Of a stretch of DNA of 64,000 nt, positions 42,831 through 51,154 are shown in pieces; positions within the stretch are counted from its first letter, which is position 1, and every line of letters starts with the position of its first letter. The notes under the pieces are model-generated. The model ran no database searches, was not told the origin of the DNA, and saw only the letters and a list, made by a program, of their open reading frames with translations. The translations under genes were made by a program, and so were the position numbers. Source of the DNA: Halopelagius longus. Its GTDB lineage: Archaea; Halobacteriota; Halobacteria; Halobacteriales; Haloferacaceae. The stretch spans positions 558,001-622,000 of the forward strand of contig NZ_FNKQ01000003.1 in NCBI RefSeq assembly GCF_900100875.1, in the 5' to 3' direction.

Positions 42831-43592
42831 TCAGTCGTCGTCGAGGAGGTTCGCGTCGCGGGCCGACTCGTATCGCTTCTCGACGTTCGCCCAGTCGACG
42901 ACGTTCCAGAACGCGTCGACGTACTCGCTGCGGTTGTTCTCGTACTGGAGGTAGTAGGCGTGCTCCCAGACGTCGAGGACGAGAAGCGGCGTTCCGCCCT
43001 GCACGACGAGTTCGTCGTGGTTCTCCACCTGCGTGACGAGCAGCGAATCCGAGCGGTGGTCGTAGAGGAGCGTTCCCCAGCCGGACCCCTCGACGTTCGA
43101 GGCGGACGCGGAGAACTCCTTGCACATCGCCGCGAACGACCCGAAATCCGTCTCGATGCGGTCGGCGAGGGCACCGCTCGGTGTCCCGCCGCCGTCGGGC
43201 GACATGTTCTCCCAGAAAATCGTGTGGAGGATGTGCCCCGAGAGGTTGAACGACAGGTCGCGCTTGACGTGTCTCACGCCGTCGAACTCGTCGGCCTCGC
43301 GCATCTCCGCCAGCGTCTGTAGGGCCTCGTTCGCCCCGTCTACGTACCCCTGATGGTGGGTGTCGTGGTGCAGCGTCATCGTTCGCTCGTCGATGTGCGG
43401 TTCCAAGGCGTCGTAGTCGTACGGAAGCGGCGGGAGTCGATACGCCGGGCCGTCTCCGTCGTCGTCTCCGGTCGCCGCGGCGACGTCCGTGCCGAGGAGT
43501 GTCGCGCCCGCGGCGACGCCGACGCCTCGAAGGACCGTCCGTCGTTCGAGTTCGGGAAGCGACTCGGACCGAAGGTGGGAACCATCTGTCAT
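42831..43592 (-). CDS. sod: Fe/Mn superoxide dismutase with twin-arginine signal
   Basis: A 253-residue SOD. Residues 1-45 form a Tat signal ('LERRTVLRGVGVAAGATLLG'), and the mature part has the metal ligands His in 'MTLHHDTHHQGYV', His in 'SGHILHTIFWENM', and Asp/His in 'VLDVWEHAYYLQY'. It dismutates superoxide. The signal predicts export of a folded, metal-loaded enzyme to the cell surface. No lipobox cysteine is seen, so it is either released or held by the uncleaved helix. Haloarchaeal SODs are usually cytoplasmic, so this is a second, extracellular type. Confidence 0.92.
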   Translation of the reverse strand: MTDGSHLRSESLPELERRTVLRGVGVAAGATLLGTDVAAATGDDDGDGPAYRLPPLPYDYDALEPHIDERTMTLHHDTHHQGYVDGANEALQTLAEMREADEFDGVRHVKRDLSFNLSGHILHTIFWENMSPDGGGTPSGALADRIETDFGSFAAMCKEFSASASNVEGSGWGTLLYDHRSDSLLVTQVENHDELVVQGGTPLLVLDVWEHAYYLQYENNRSEYVDAFWNVVDWANVEKRYESARDANLLDDD

Positions 43593-43705
43593 CGTTCTTC
43601 GGTCCCTCGTTCAGCCGAGCGATTGATTAATCTAATTGACATTTCTGGGACTGTCGCTCCGCCGGACAGATACTGTCAACTAGTTGTCTCAACGGGGTCG
43701 GTCGG

Positions 43706-45010
43706 TTACTCCGCTCGCTCGACGAGGGACGCGGCGCGTTCGCGCGCCTCCGCGACGACGCTCTCTTCGTCCAGCGTCAGAATCTCGCGGTCCCGCATGA
43801 GGACGCGCCCGTCGCAGACCGTGTGGCGAACGTCCGACCCGCGGACGGCGTAGGCGAGGTGGCTCACGTCGTCGTGTCTCGGCGCGAGGTGCGGCGCGTC
43901 GAACTCGACGACGGCGAGGTCCGCGAGTGCGCCCGGTTCGATGCGACCGGCGTCGATACCGATGGCCTCTGCGCTTCCGGCGGTGGCCGCCTTCACGGCC
44001 GCGGCGGCGGGGACGGCGGCGGCGTCGTCCGCGCCGAGTTTCCCTAGCATGGCGGCGTCGCGCAGTTCGTCGAACATGTCGAGGTCGTTGTTCGACGCCG
44101 CGCCGTCGGTACCGATGCCGACGGTGACGCCCGCGTCGAGCATCTGCTGGACCGGCGCGATGCCGGAGGCGAGTTTCATGTTCGACGCCGGACAGTGGAC
44201 GACGGCCGCCCCGCGCTCTGCGAGGAGTGCTATCTCCTCGTCGTCGGTGTGGACCCCGTGCGCGAGGAAGTCCGACTCCGCGAGCATCCCGACGTCGTCG
44301 GCGTACGAGAGGGGGCGTTCGCCGCGTTCCGCGACTATCGGCTCCACCTCGGCGGTCGTCTCGTTGGCGTGGAAGTGGACCGGGATGTCCTCCTCGCGCG
44401 CCGTCTCGACGCCCTCGCGGAGGAGTTCCTCGCCGACGGTGGTCAGAGAGTGGGGCATGAACGCCGTCGAGACGCGCCCCTCGGCCGCGCCGTCGAACTC
44501 GCGGGCGACGCGGAGGCTCTCCTCGACGTCGGCGGCGGCGTCCTCGTCGTCCTTGGCGACGGTGACGACGCCGTGGCCGACGCGGGCGCGGACGCCCGCC
44601 TCCTCGACTGCGGCGACGACCTCGTCCACGTCGAAGTACATGTCCGCGAAGGCCGTCGTCCCCGAGCGAATCATCTCGACGATGCCGAGTTTCGCCCCGG
44701 CGCGCACGTCACCCGGTTCGAGGGCGGCCTCCGCCGGCCAGATGTCCTCCCGAAGCCACGGGTCGAGCGGTTTGTCGTCGGCGTACCCGCGGAGGAGCGT
44801 CATCGCGACGTGGGTGTGAGCGTTGACGAGTCCCGGCATCACCAGACAGCCCTCGGCGTCGAGGGTTTCGTCCACCTCGTACTCCTCGGCGACGTCCGGG
44901 CCGACGGCCTCGATGCGGCCGGTGCCTCGGTCCGCCACCACGTCCGCCCGTTCGACGGTCAGGTCGGGACGGAGCGTCCGCCCGCCCGCGACTAACAGCA
45001 GATTCGTCAT
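43706..45010 (-). CDS. mtaD: 5-methylthioadenosine/S-adenosylhomocysteine deaminase (amidohydrolase)
   Basis: A 434-residue TrzN/ATZ-like amidohydrolase. The metal site includes VNAHTHVAM, 'VHFHANET' and 'AHGVHTDDEEI', and the catalytic Asp is in 'VGIGTDGAASNND', the MtaD/DadD hallmark. It deaminates SAH, MTA and 5'-deoxyadenosine to inosyl products. With ahcY 1.4 kb away it suggests the route SAH to S-inosylhomocysteine to homocysteine known from methanogens. Substrate preference is inferred. Confidence 0.9.
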   Translation of the reverse strand: MTNLLLVAGGRTLRPDLTVERADVVADRGTGRIEAVGPDVAEEYEVDETLDAEGCLVMPGLVNAHTHVAMTLLRGYADDKPLDPWLREDIWPAEAALEPGDVRAGAKLGIVEMIRSGTTAFADMYFDVDEVVAAVEEAGVRARVGHGVVTVAKDDEDAAADVEESLRVAREFDGAAEGRVSTAFMPHSLTTVGEELLREGVETAREEDIPVHFHANETTAEVEPIVAERGERPLSYADDVGMLAESDFLAHGVHTDDEEIALLAERGAAVVHCPASNMKLASGIAPVQQMLDAGVTVGIGTDGAASNNDLDMFDELRDAAMLGKLGADDAAAVPAAAAVKAATAGSAEAIGIDAGRIEPGALADLAVVEFDAPHLAPRHDDVSHLAYAVRGSDVRHTVCDGRVLMRDREILTLDEESVVAEARERAASLVERAE

Positions 45011-45163
45011 ACTCGACCGTTTCCGCTGGCGGGCGTATCACTCCATCGGACGCACTCGACGGAGAGAAATCGCCGAGTACGACGGTTCGAGACGTCGACT
45101 AGTGCGTTTCCCGAACATCGAGAATCGGCGGGCTTCTTAGGGTGGGGGACGAACGACTCACCA

Positions 45164-45499
45164 ATGTTGTCGCCAGCACACGCGGGTGCCCACGGAGGGT
45201 ACGACGGACCGCTCACGGCGGTGTTGCTGCTCGCGGGAGTCGGGTCGCTCGTCGTCGCCGGCCTCGCACTGGGCGCACTCGCCCGGAGACGGTCGCGTTC
45301 GTTCCTGCTCGTGGCGCTCGCGCTGGTGACGCTCGCGGCGCGGACGGCCGTCGCCGGAGCGACGATGGCGGGGATGGTGGAGACGTCGGCGCACCACCTG
45401 CTGGAACACGGCCTCGACGTCGTCATGGCCGGCCTCGTCATCGCGGCCGTCTACTACGCGCGACGGACCGAACGCGCCGCCGGAGGAAACCAGAGATGA
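45164..45499 (+). CDS. three-helix membrane protein coupled to a regulator (DUF7521-like)
   Basis: A 111-residue protein, MLSPAHAGAHGGYDGPLTAV, with three hydrophobic helices ('LTAVLLLAGVGSLVVAGLALGAL', 'FLLVALALVTLAARTAVAGATMAGM', 'LDVVMAGLVIAAVYYARR'). Its TGA overlaps the ATG of the next gene (ATGA at 45496-45499), so the two are translationally coupled. It resembles the small membrane partner (DUF7521-type) often found beside haloarchaeal winged-helix genes; a sensing role is a guess. Confidence 0.75.
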   Translation: MLSPAHAGAHGGYDGPLTAVLLLAGVGSLVVAGLALGALARRRSRSFLLVALALVTLAARTAVAGATMAGMVETSAHHLLEHGLDVVMAGLVIAAVYYARRTERAAGGNQR

Positions 45500-46008
45500 C
45501 CGAGACACGCACACAGATAACGGACTACATCGGGTCGCACCCGGGCGTTCACTTCAACGAACTCGTCCGTTCGTTGGACCTCGCGCCGGGGCAGGCACAG
45601 CACCACATCCGCCGCCTCGTCGGCGACGGTTCCGTCAACCGCGCGGAGTACTACGGGAGAACCCACTACTACCCGCCGGAGTTCGACGAGTGGGAGCGCG
45701 CGACGCTCGCGCTGTTCCGCCGGGAGACGGCGCGCGACGTTCTCGGCGTCCTCCTGCGGGAGGAGGCCGCCAAACCGGACGACGTGGCCGAGGAACTGGA
45801 CATCGCCCGCAGCACCTTGGAGTGGCACCTCGACCACCTCGTCGAGCAGGACATCGTCCGCAAGGAACGGGACATCCGCAACCGCGTGACGCTGGTCCTC
45901 GAACACCCCGACGAGACGGCGGAACTCCTCGCCCGCGTGTCGCCGTCGCTCCCGGGACGGTTCGTGGACCGCTTCGCCCGCCTCGTCGATTCGCTCTTGG
46001 AGGGATAG
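45496..46008 (+). CDS. winged-helix transcriptional regulator with two HTH units
   Basis: A 170-residue protein. The first winged helix spans residues about 5-65 ('HFNELVRSLDLAPGQAQHHIRRLVGDGSV', 'RTHYYPPEF') and the second about 80-140 ('VLLREEAAKPDDVAEELDIARSTLEWHLDHLVEQDIVRK'). It likely binds DNA as a regulator, possibly controlled by the membrane protein encoded just upstream. The four-base ATGA overlap fixes this start. Confidence 0.87.
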   Translation: MTETRTQITDYIGSHPGVHFNELVRSLDLAPGQAQHHIRRLVGDGSVNRAEYYGRTHYYPPEFDEWERATLALFRRETARDVLGVLLREEAAKPDDVAEELDIARSTLEWHLDHLVEQDIVRKERDIRNRVTLVLEHPDETAELLARVSPSLPGRFVDRFARLVDSLLEG

Positions 46009-46028
46009 CCCGCGCCGGCGGGCGTCGT

Positions 46029-46523
46029 TCAGTCGAACCGGTCGAGGAACCCCGCCGCCGCAGTCGAGCGGGGCGGTCCGGAGCCGTCTCCCACCCGCAG
46101 GTACCGCGCCCCGGCGAGCATCACGGTCACCGAGAAGACGGCCGTGAGGCTGTTCAGAATCAGCCAGTTCGTCGAGAAGCCGTGCCGGACGGTGACGAAC
46201 GGCGCGAGGAGGAAGACGCCGCCGGTGACGTAGTCCAAGAGGATGTGCGAGAGGAACCCCACCGCCGCGGCGCGCCACGGTCCGAAGTACGAGAGGACGA
46301 GAACCACCGCGACGCCGGTGAACACCGAGTGGGTCACCCCCCGATGCGCCCACGTGGACCCGGCGACGTAGCCCCAATCGACGAGGGAGGGGAAGACGTA
46401 CGAGTCGATGTCGGGGAACGCGGCGGCGAGTGCCGCGACGAGGTACGGTTCCGGTCGTTCCGCACGGAAGCAGAGGAACGCTAACGCCAGACCGACGAGA
46501 ACGTGGACACCGTGGGCGACCAT
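46029..46523 (-). CDS. membrane-bound metal-dependent hydrolase (YdjM/LexA-binding-like family)
   Basis: A 164-residue four-helix membrane protein. The His/Asp pattern of the DUF457/YdjM family is present: 'GVHVLVGLALAF', 'AAAFPDIDSYVF', 'WAHRGVTHSVFTG' and 'LSHILLDYVTGGV'. These residues probably bind metals at the membrane surface; the substrate is unknown (phospholipid or cell-envelope hydrolase suggested). ATG 46523. Divergent from hisG. Confidence 0.85.
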   Translation of the reverse strand: MVAHGVHVLVGLALAFLCFRAERPEPYLVAALAAAFPDIDSYVFPSLVDWGYVAGSTWAHRGVTHSVFTGVAVVLVLSYFGPWRAAAVGFLSHILLDYVTGGVFLLAPFVTVRHGFSTNWLILNSLTAVFSVTVMLAGARYLRVGDGSGPPRSTAAAGFLDRFD

Positions 46524-46618
46524 ACCGCGGTAAGAAGGTGCGCGGAGGATTAAACGGTGCGCCAGAAGCCACTTCCGGCGAGCGAAAGGCACACGTCGGC
46601 GGGCGCTGACTCCGAGGT

Positions 46619-47491
46619 ATGCGCATCGCCGTGCCCAACAAGGGCCGCCTGCACGACCCGAGCGTCGAACTCCTCGAACGCGCCGGACTCCACATCGAGG
46701 ACGGGACCGACCGGAAGTTGTACGCGAACACGGTGGACCCCGACGTGACGGTCCTGTTCGCCCGCGCCGCCGACATCCCCGAGTACGTCCGCGACGGCGC
46801 CGCGGAGGTCGGAATCACCGGACTCGACCAAGTGCGGGAGTCGGGCCACGACCTGACGGAACTGGTCGATCTGGAGTTCGGCACCTGCCGCCTCGTCCTC
46901 GCGGCCCCCGAGGACGGCGACATCGAGACGGTCGAAGACGTGGACGGGAAGACGGTGGCCACGGAGTTCCCCCACATCGCGCGGGAGTACTTCGCCGAGA
47001 AGGGCGTCGACGCCGACGTGGTGGAGGTGTCGGGCGCGACGGAACTGACGCCGCACGTCGAGATGGCCGACGCCATCATCGACATCACCTCGACGGGGAC
47101 GACGCTCCGGGTGAACCGCCTCGCGATAGTGGACGAAGTGCTCGAATCGTCGGTTCGCCTGTTCGCCCGTCCGGACGTGGTCGAGGACCCGAAGGTCGAG
47201 CAGTTGGCGACGGCGTTCGAGTCCGTCCGCGCCGCAGAGGACAAGCGCTACCTGATGATGAACGCGCCGCGGGAGAGACTCGACGACGTGCGCGAGGTCA
47301 TCCCGGGTCTCGGCGGGCCGACGGTGATGGACATCGCCGGGAGCGACGACGCCGACGACGGAACCGCGTCCGGCGACGTGGCCGTCCACGTGGTCGTGGA
47401 CGAACGCGACGTGTTCGAGGTGGTCAACGACCTGAAGGACGTGGGCGCCTCGGGCATCCTCGTCACCGAGATAGAGCGGTTGGTCGAGTGA
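46619..47491 (+). CDS. hisG: ATP phosphoribosyltransferase (long form)
   Basis: A 290-residue HisG that condenses ATP with PRPP, the first step of histidine synthesis. '[24 protein letters not shown]' is the N-terminal signature, '[19 protein letters not shown]' the substrate region, and '[17 protein letters not shown]' the PRPP loop. The last 75 residues ('[38 protein letters not shown]') are the ACT-like regulatory domain of the long form, which binds histidine for feedback. It is not in a his operon here. Confidence 0.95.
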   Translation: MRIAVPNKGRLHDPSVELLERAGLHIEDGTDRKLYANTVDPDVTVLFARAADIPEYVRDGAAEVGITGLDQVRESGHDLTELVDLEFGTCRLVLAAPEDGDIETVEDVDGKTVATEFPHIAREYFAEKGVDADVVEVSGATELTPHVEMADAIIDITSTGTTLRVNRLAIVDEVLESSVRLFARPDVVEDPKVEQLATAFESVRAAEDKRYLMMNAPRERLDDVREVIPGLGGPTVMDIAGSDDADDGTASGDVAVHVVVDERDVFEVVNDLKDVGASGILVTEIERLVE

Positions 47492-47515
47492 GCGACGGGC
47501 CGCGCGAGGGCCGAG

Positions 47516-48529
47516 TCACCGACGTTCGTCGGTCGTCGGCGCGGTTCGTCGCCGCCCGTCGCCGGTCGTCCCCTCTCTCCCCTCCTCGCGCCACCTGAGG
47601 TCGGGTCTCAGCAGGCCGGGCGCGACGCGGGCCGACCCGTACCGGGCGCGGACGTAGGCGACGACGAGAGCCGTGCCGAGGAGCACCGCACCGACACCGA
47701 GAGCGCCCGCCTCCGGGCCGAACGCGCCGCCGGTGACGGCGTCCGGGCCGGTCTCTCGGGTCGCGACGACGCTCGTCTGGATGCCGAGACCGCTGACGGA
47801 GAAGCCGTAGACGCCGCCCTGAAACAGGTTCCACGTGATGTGGAGGCCGACGGGTATGGCGAGTTCGTCGGTGAGGACGTACCCCGCCGCGAGGAACACG
47901 CCCGCCAAGGAGATACCGAGCGTGCTGACGAGCGTCGCGTTCGGGTTGGTGAGGTGGGCGAAGCCAAACGCGAGCGAGGAGACAACGACGGCGACGGCGA
48001 CGGCCGCGCGGTTCGAGACGTAGCCCGCGAGTCCCTCGGCCACGTTCGTCAGGAGGTACCCGCGAGCGACCAGTTCCTCGGCGAACCCGACGACGACGAA
48101 CTGGAGCGCGAGAACCGCCATCCCGGCGGCGAACCCGCCGGTCCGCGGCCCGCTAACGAACGTGCCGGTGACGCGAACCCACCCCGCGAGGAGGGCGAGA
48201 AGGAAGATGGCGGTCATGAGGGCGGCCCCCAGAAGGAGGCCGAAGCCGAGGTCTATCCACCAGTCGCGGTCGAACCCGAGTCCGGCGTCCGCGAACGTCC
48301 GCCTGTCGAGGAGGGCCGCCGCCGCGAGGACGGCGACGCCCGGGGCGGCCGACCCGCCGACGGCGAGGACGACGAGGACGGGGAGCGAATCGTTCAGAGG
48401 GGTGAACGCGTTCACCGCGAGACTGAAACCGAAGAGGGCGACGAAGACGAGAACGACGGCGACGAGGAGGCGAATCGGGGAGCGAAGCCGCCGTTCGTCG
48501 GCGTTCCAGACGAGGGCGCGGGCGCGCAT
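47516..48529 (-). CDS. CPBP-family intramembrane glutamic metalloprotease
   Basis: A 337-residue multi-pass membrane protein of the CAAX/CPBP (Rce1-like) family. The conserved motifs are 'FVVVGFAEELVARGYLL' (EExxxR), 'SSLAFGFAHLTNPNA' (FxxxH) and 'IPVGLHITWNLFQGGVYG' (HxxxN). It probably cleaves membrane-embedded or prenylated peptides; targets in haloarchaea are not established. ATG 48529. The next upstream gene on the strand is a DUF7473-like membrane protein 60 bp away. Confidence 0.9.
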   Translation of the reverse strand: MRARALVWNADERRLRSPIRLLVAVVLVFVALFGFSLAVNAFTPLNDSLPVLVVLAVGGSAAPGVAVLAAAALLDRRTFADAGLGFDRDWWIDLGFGLLLGAALMTAIFLLALLAGWVRVTGTFVSGPRTGGFAAGMAVLALQFVVVGFAEELVARGYLLTNVAEGLAGYVSNRAAVAVAVVVSSLAFGFAHLTNPNATLVSTLGISLAGVFLAAGYVLTDELAIPVGLHITWNLFQGGVYGFSVSGLGIQTSVVATRETGPDAVTGGAFGPEAGALGVGAVLLGTALVVAYVRARYGSARVAPGLLRPDLRWREEGREGTTGDGRRRTAPTTDERR

Positions 48530-48589
48530 GCGGTGAGATGCACCGCGGGACGGTTTGAAGCCTGCGGAATGTCAGCGTCCCAACTCGTC

Positions 48590-48973
48590 TTACGAGGGGG
48601 CGGTAGAGAGCAGCATCAACCCGGCGAACAGTACCGCGCCGAGGATGACCGAGACGACGAAGTGGACGAACGTGACGTAGGCCGTGAGTCCGTTCGACCG
48701 CCCGTAGAGGGCTTTCACCGTCGCTGCATCGAGGAGGAGGGCGAGGGCCACGCCGGCCAGAGACGGGAGGCCGTACGTCGTGAACACCACCGCGACGGCG
48801 GCGGGGACCGACCCGACGACGAGCGATTTCCGCGCGGACACCTCGCCGAGAACGTTCCGCGCCGCGAGGAACGCGGTGACGGAGAGGAACAGCGCGAACG
48901 ACGCGAACGTTCCGGCGACGGCGACTGCACTGCCGACTGACCCCGACTGCAGGACCGCGACGCCGTTGGACAT
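48590..48973 (-). CDS. four-helix membrane protein (DUF7473-like)
   Basis: A 127-residue membrane protein from ATG 48973 (MSNGVAVLQSGSVGSAVAVA) with four hydrophobic helices. It resembles haloarchaeal DUF7473 proteins as I recall. A TATA-like ACATAAGT (48998-49005 on the minus strand) lies 25-32 nt upstream of this ATG. That argues against the longer version from GTG 49012, whose extra residues would overlap the promoter. Confidence 0.75.
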   Translation of the reverse strand: MSNGVAVLQSGSVGSAVAVAGTFASFALFLSVTAFLAARNVLGEVSARKSLVVGSVPAAVAVVFTTYGLPSLAGVALALLLDAATVKALYGRSNGLTAYVTFVHFVVSVILGAVLFAGLMLLSTAPS

Positions 48974-48997
48974 GTACGCGGCGACGAACGCCGAGAA

Positions 48998-49005
48998 CTT
49001 ATGTA
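48998..49005 (-). promoter_or_regulatory. TATA-like element for the DUF7473-like gene
   Basis: Minus-strand ACATAAGT lies 25-32 nt before ATG 48973. It decides between the ATG and the upstream GTG (49012) start. Confidence 0.45.
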
Positions 49006-49048
49006 CGTCCACTTCGGCGCGACGCGACCCGGGGACCGGCGGCGCGGG

Positions 49049-49612
49049 CTATCCCTCTAAGAGACCGAGTTCGCTCAGTCGAGAGACGATTTCGTCCACC
49101 GCCTCCTTCGCGTCCGAGGGGTGTTTACCGCCCGTGATGACGAGTTTTCCCGACCCGAAGAGGAGTGCCACGACGCTCGGTTCGTCGAGTCGATAGACGA
49201 GACCCGGGAACTGCTCGGGTTCGTACTCGATGTTCTCCAACCCCAGACCGATGGCGATGGCGTTGAGGTTCAAGTTCCGCCCCAAATCGGCCGACGTGAC
49301 GATGTTCTGGACGGTGATGTCCGGCTCCTCGTCCACCGGAATCTGCAGGTCGCGGAGCTTGTCGAAGACGATGTGAAGACTCTCGTGAACGTCGTCCGTG
49401 GACTTCGCGCCCGTACAGACGATTTTCCCCGACCGAAAGATGAGCGCCGCGGACTTCGGGTTCTGCGTTCGGTAGACCAGACCGGGGAACTGCTCCGGGT
49501 CGTAGTCCGCGCCTTCGAGGTCCATCGCCACGCTCTGAAGGTCCAATTCCTGACCGATTCCGGTCGAGGCTACGACGTTCTCGATGTTGATCGTGTCCTT
49601 GGGGTCGGTCAT
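49049..49612 (-). CDS. tbp: TATA-box-binding protein
   Basis: A 187-residue TBP of two direct-repeat saddles ('TINIENVVASTGIGQELDLQSVAMDLEGADYDPEQFPGLVYR' pattern repeated as 'DITVQNIVTSADLGRNLNLNAIAIGLGLENIEYEPEQFPGLVYR'; each about 90 residues). The stirrup motif 'FRSGKIVCTGAKS' is repeated as 'FGSGKLVITGGKH'. It recruits TFB and RNA polymerase. Haloarchaea have several tbp copies. A palindromic TATA region lies just upstream (49636-49651). ATG 49612. Confidence 0.97.
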   Translation of the reverse strand: MTDPKDTINIENVVASTGIGQELDLQSVAMDLEGADYDPEQFPGLVYRTQNPKSAALIFRSGKIVCTGAKSTDDVHESLHIVFDKLRDLQIPVDEEPDITVQNIVTSADLGRNLNLNAIAIGLGLENIEYEPEQFPGLVYRLDEPSVVALLFGSGKLVITGGKHPSDAKEAVDEIVSRLSELGLLEG

Positions 49613-49635
49613 GTGACAACTTAAACGACGTATTT

Positions 49636-49651
49636 AACCTTTAAAAAGGTT
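49636..49651 (-). promoter_or_regulatory. palindromic TATA region upstream of tbp
   Basis: The perfect palindrome AACCTTTAAAAAGGTT (two central bases) contains a TTTTTAAA core on the minus strand, centred about 31 nt from the tbp ATG (49612). The TATA box therefore sits inside a symmetrical site, which suits a dimeric regulator or autoregulation by TBP. No gene starts on the plus strand within 500 bp, so a bidirectional promoter is not needed to explain it. Confidence 0.55.
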
Positions 49652-49674
49652 GGTGCGGAACCTGACAGATATCG

Positions 49675-50028
49675 TCACCGCTGAAGCACGCGGATGTTCT
49701 GGAGCGTCACCACCACGCCGACGAGAGCGACGGCCCCGGGAATCGCCGGGCGAACCGGCGACGATCCGACGAAGAGATAGCCCGCGAGGAAGCAGCCGAA
49801 CGCGGCGGCCTTCAGCAGGGCGAAAGAGACGAGCGGCGAGAGCGGCGCGGCGAAGACGCGTCTGACGATCGGGTTTCGCTCCTCGGCGTCGGGGCGCGAC
49901 GCCGCCGCCACGGTGGTCACGTAGTCGCCGACGCCGTAGAACACGACTGCGAGGGCCCACAGCACGGCTTCGAGCGGAGACGGCGCGGGGGCGGGGGAGA
50001 GCGAGACGACGTCGAGGGGAACACCCAT
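49675..50028 (-). CDS. membrane protein, unknown
   Basis: A 117-residue protein from ATG 50028 (MGVPLDVVSLSPAPAPSPLE) with three hydrophobic helices ('AVLWALAVVFYGVGDYVTTVAAA', 'LVSFALLKAAAFGCFLAGYLFV', 'IPGAVALVGVVVTLQNI'). 'GVGDYVTT' resembles the DUF5658-like haloarchaeal group. A GTG five codons upstream (50043) is possible. Function unknown. The stop is 24 bp before the tbp palindrome. Confidence 0.7.
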   Translation of the reverse strand: MGVPLDVVSLSPAPAPSPLEAVLWALAVVFYGVGDYVTTVAAASRPDAEERNPIVRRVFAAPLSPLVSFALLKAAAFGCFLAGYLFVGSSPVRPAIPGAVALVGVVVTLQNIRVLQR

Positions 50029-50164
50029 CGTCGAAGTAGACACCTTCGAACGCCTTCCCTTTTCGCCCGCCTCCCGGAACGCGTCGCCCCTCTCGCGCGC
50101 CCTGCGTCGGCGCGCCGCCCCGCCGCATCGACACCCTCATGGCCGCCGCCGGACACGTCCGACC

Positions 50165-51154
50165 GTGTACTGCCTCGAACTCGCAGGCGAACCCGACGAC
50201 GAGGCGTTCGCCGCGCTCGAAGCCCGACGCGCCGCCGCGGACGCCGTCTCCGTCGTCGCGCCGGGCGTCGCCACGGCCCGCGGCGTCCGAACCGAACGCG
50301 TTCGCCACCTCGCGTACACCCACCGCGTCAGCGAACTCGTCGGTCGGACGGACGCGAGCGTCGAGAGCGCCGTCGCCCTGCTGGAGGCGGCGTCGATAGC
50401 GCGAGAGGGGTCGGTGGCCGTTCGAGGCCGAAACGTCCGGGCGACGGCCGACGCGAGTACCAGCGAGGCCGAACGCGAACTCGGCGGCGTCCTCGTGGAC
50501 CGGGGGTTCTCCGTGGACTTGGAGGACCCCGACCACGAACTCCGCGCGGTGTTTGCCGGCGAGGCGTGTTACCTCGGGTGGGAAGTGGCCCAGAGCGTCC
50601 GCGACTTCGGCGAGAGGCGGCCCACCGACCGGCCGTTCTTCCAACCGGGGAGCATGGCCCCCCTCGACGCCCGCGCGTACGTCAACGTCGCCGCCGGGCG
50701 GTCACTCCCGGACGCGACGGTTCTCGACCCGATGTGCGGCACCGGAGGCATCCTCGTGGAGGCGGCCCTCGTCGGCGCGCGCGCCCTCGGAAGCGACGCC
50801 CAGTGGAAGATGGCCCGCGGCGCACAGGAGAACCTCTCCGCACTCGCCCCGCGGGACGACTGGGAGGTGGTCCGCGGCGACGCGACGGACCTGCCGTTCC
50901 GCGACGACGCGGCGGACGCTATCGTCTTCGACGCCCCCTACGGTCGACAGTCGAAAATCGCGCGGCACGAACTCTCTGACCTCGTGGGCGGCGCGCTCTC
51001 GGAGGCGGCGCGGGTCGCCCCCTCGGCGGTTCTCGTCGCCGACCGGTCGTGGGAGGACGCCGCCGAGGACGCCGGGTGGCGCGTCGAAGAGCGGTTCGTG
51101 CGGCGGGTCCACCGCTCTCTGGACCGCCACGTTCACGTCCTCGAACGGGTTTAG
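50165..51154 (+). CDS. trmG10: tRNA (guanine(10)-N2)-dimethyltransferase
   Basis: A 329-residue protein. The N-terminal THUMP domain (about 1-140, 'TERVRHLAYTHRVSELVGR') delivers the tRNA acceptor stem. The Rossmann methyltransferase has SAM motif 'DPMCGTGGILVEAALVG' and catalytic D-A-P-Y in 'VFDAPYGRQSK'. It makes m2/m2,2G at position 10 of archaeal tRNAs. GTG start at 50165. The 3' end overlaps the convergent membrane-protein gene by 4 bp. Confidence 0.92.
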   Translation: MYCLELAGEPDDEAFAALEARRAAADAVSVVAPGVATARGVRTERVRHLAYTHRVSELVGRTDASVESAVALLEAASIAREGSVAVRGRNVRATADASTSEAERELGGVLVDRGFSVDLEDPDHELRAVFAGEACYLGWEVAQSVRDFGERRPTDRPFFQPGSMAPLDARAYVNVAAGRSLPDATVLDPMCGTGGILVEAALVGARALGSDAQWKMARGAQENLSALAPRDDWEVVRGDATDLPFRDDAADAIVFDAPYGRQSKIARHELSDLVGGALSEAARVAPSAVLVADRSWEDAAEDAGWRVEERFVRRVHRSLDRHVHVLERV

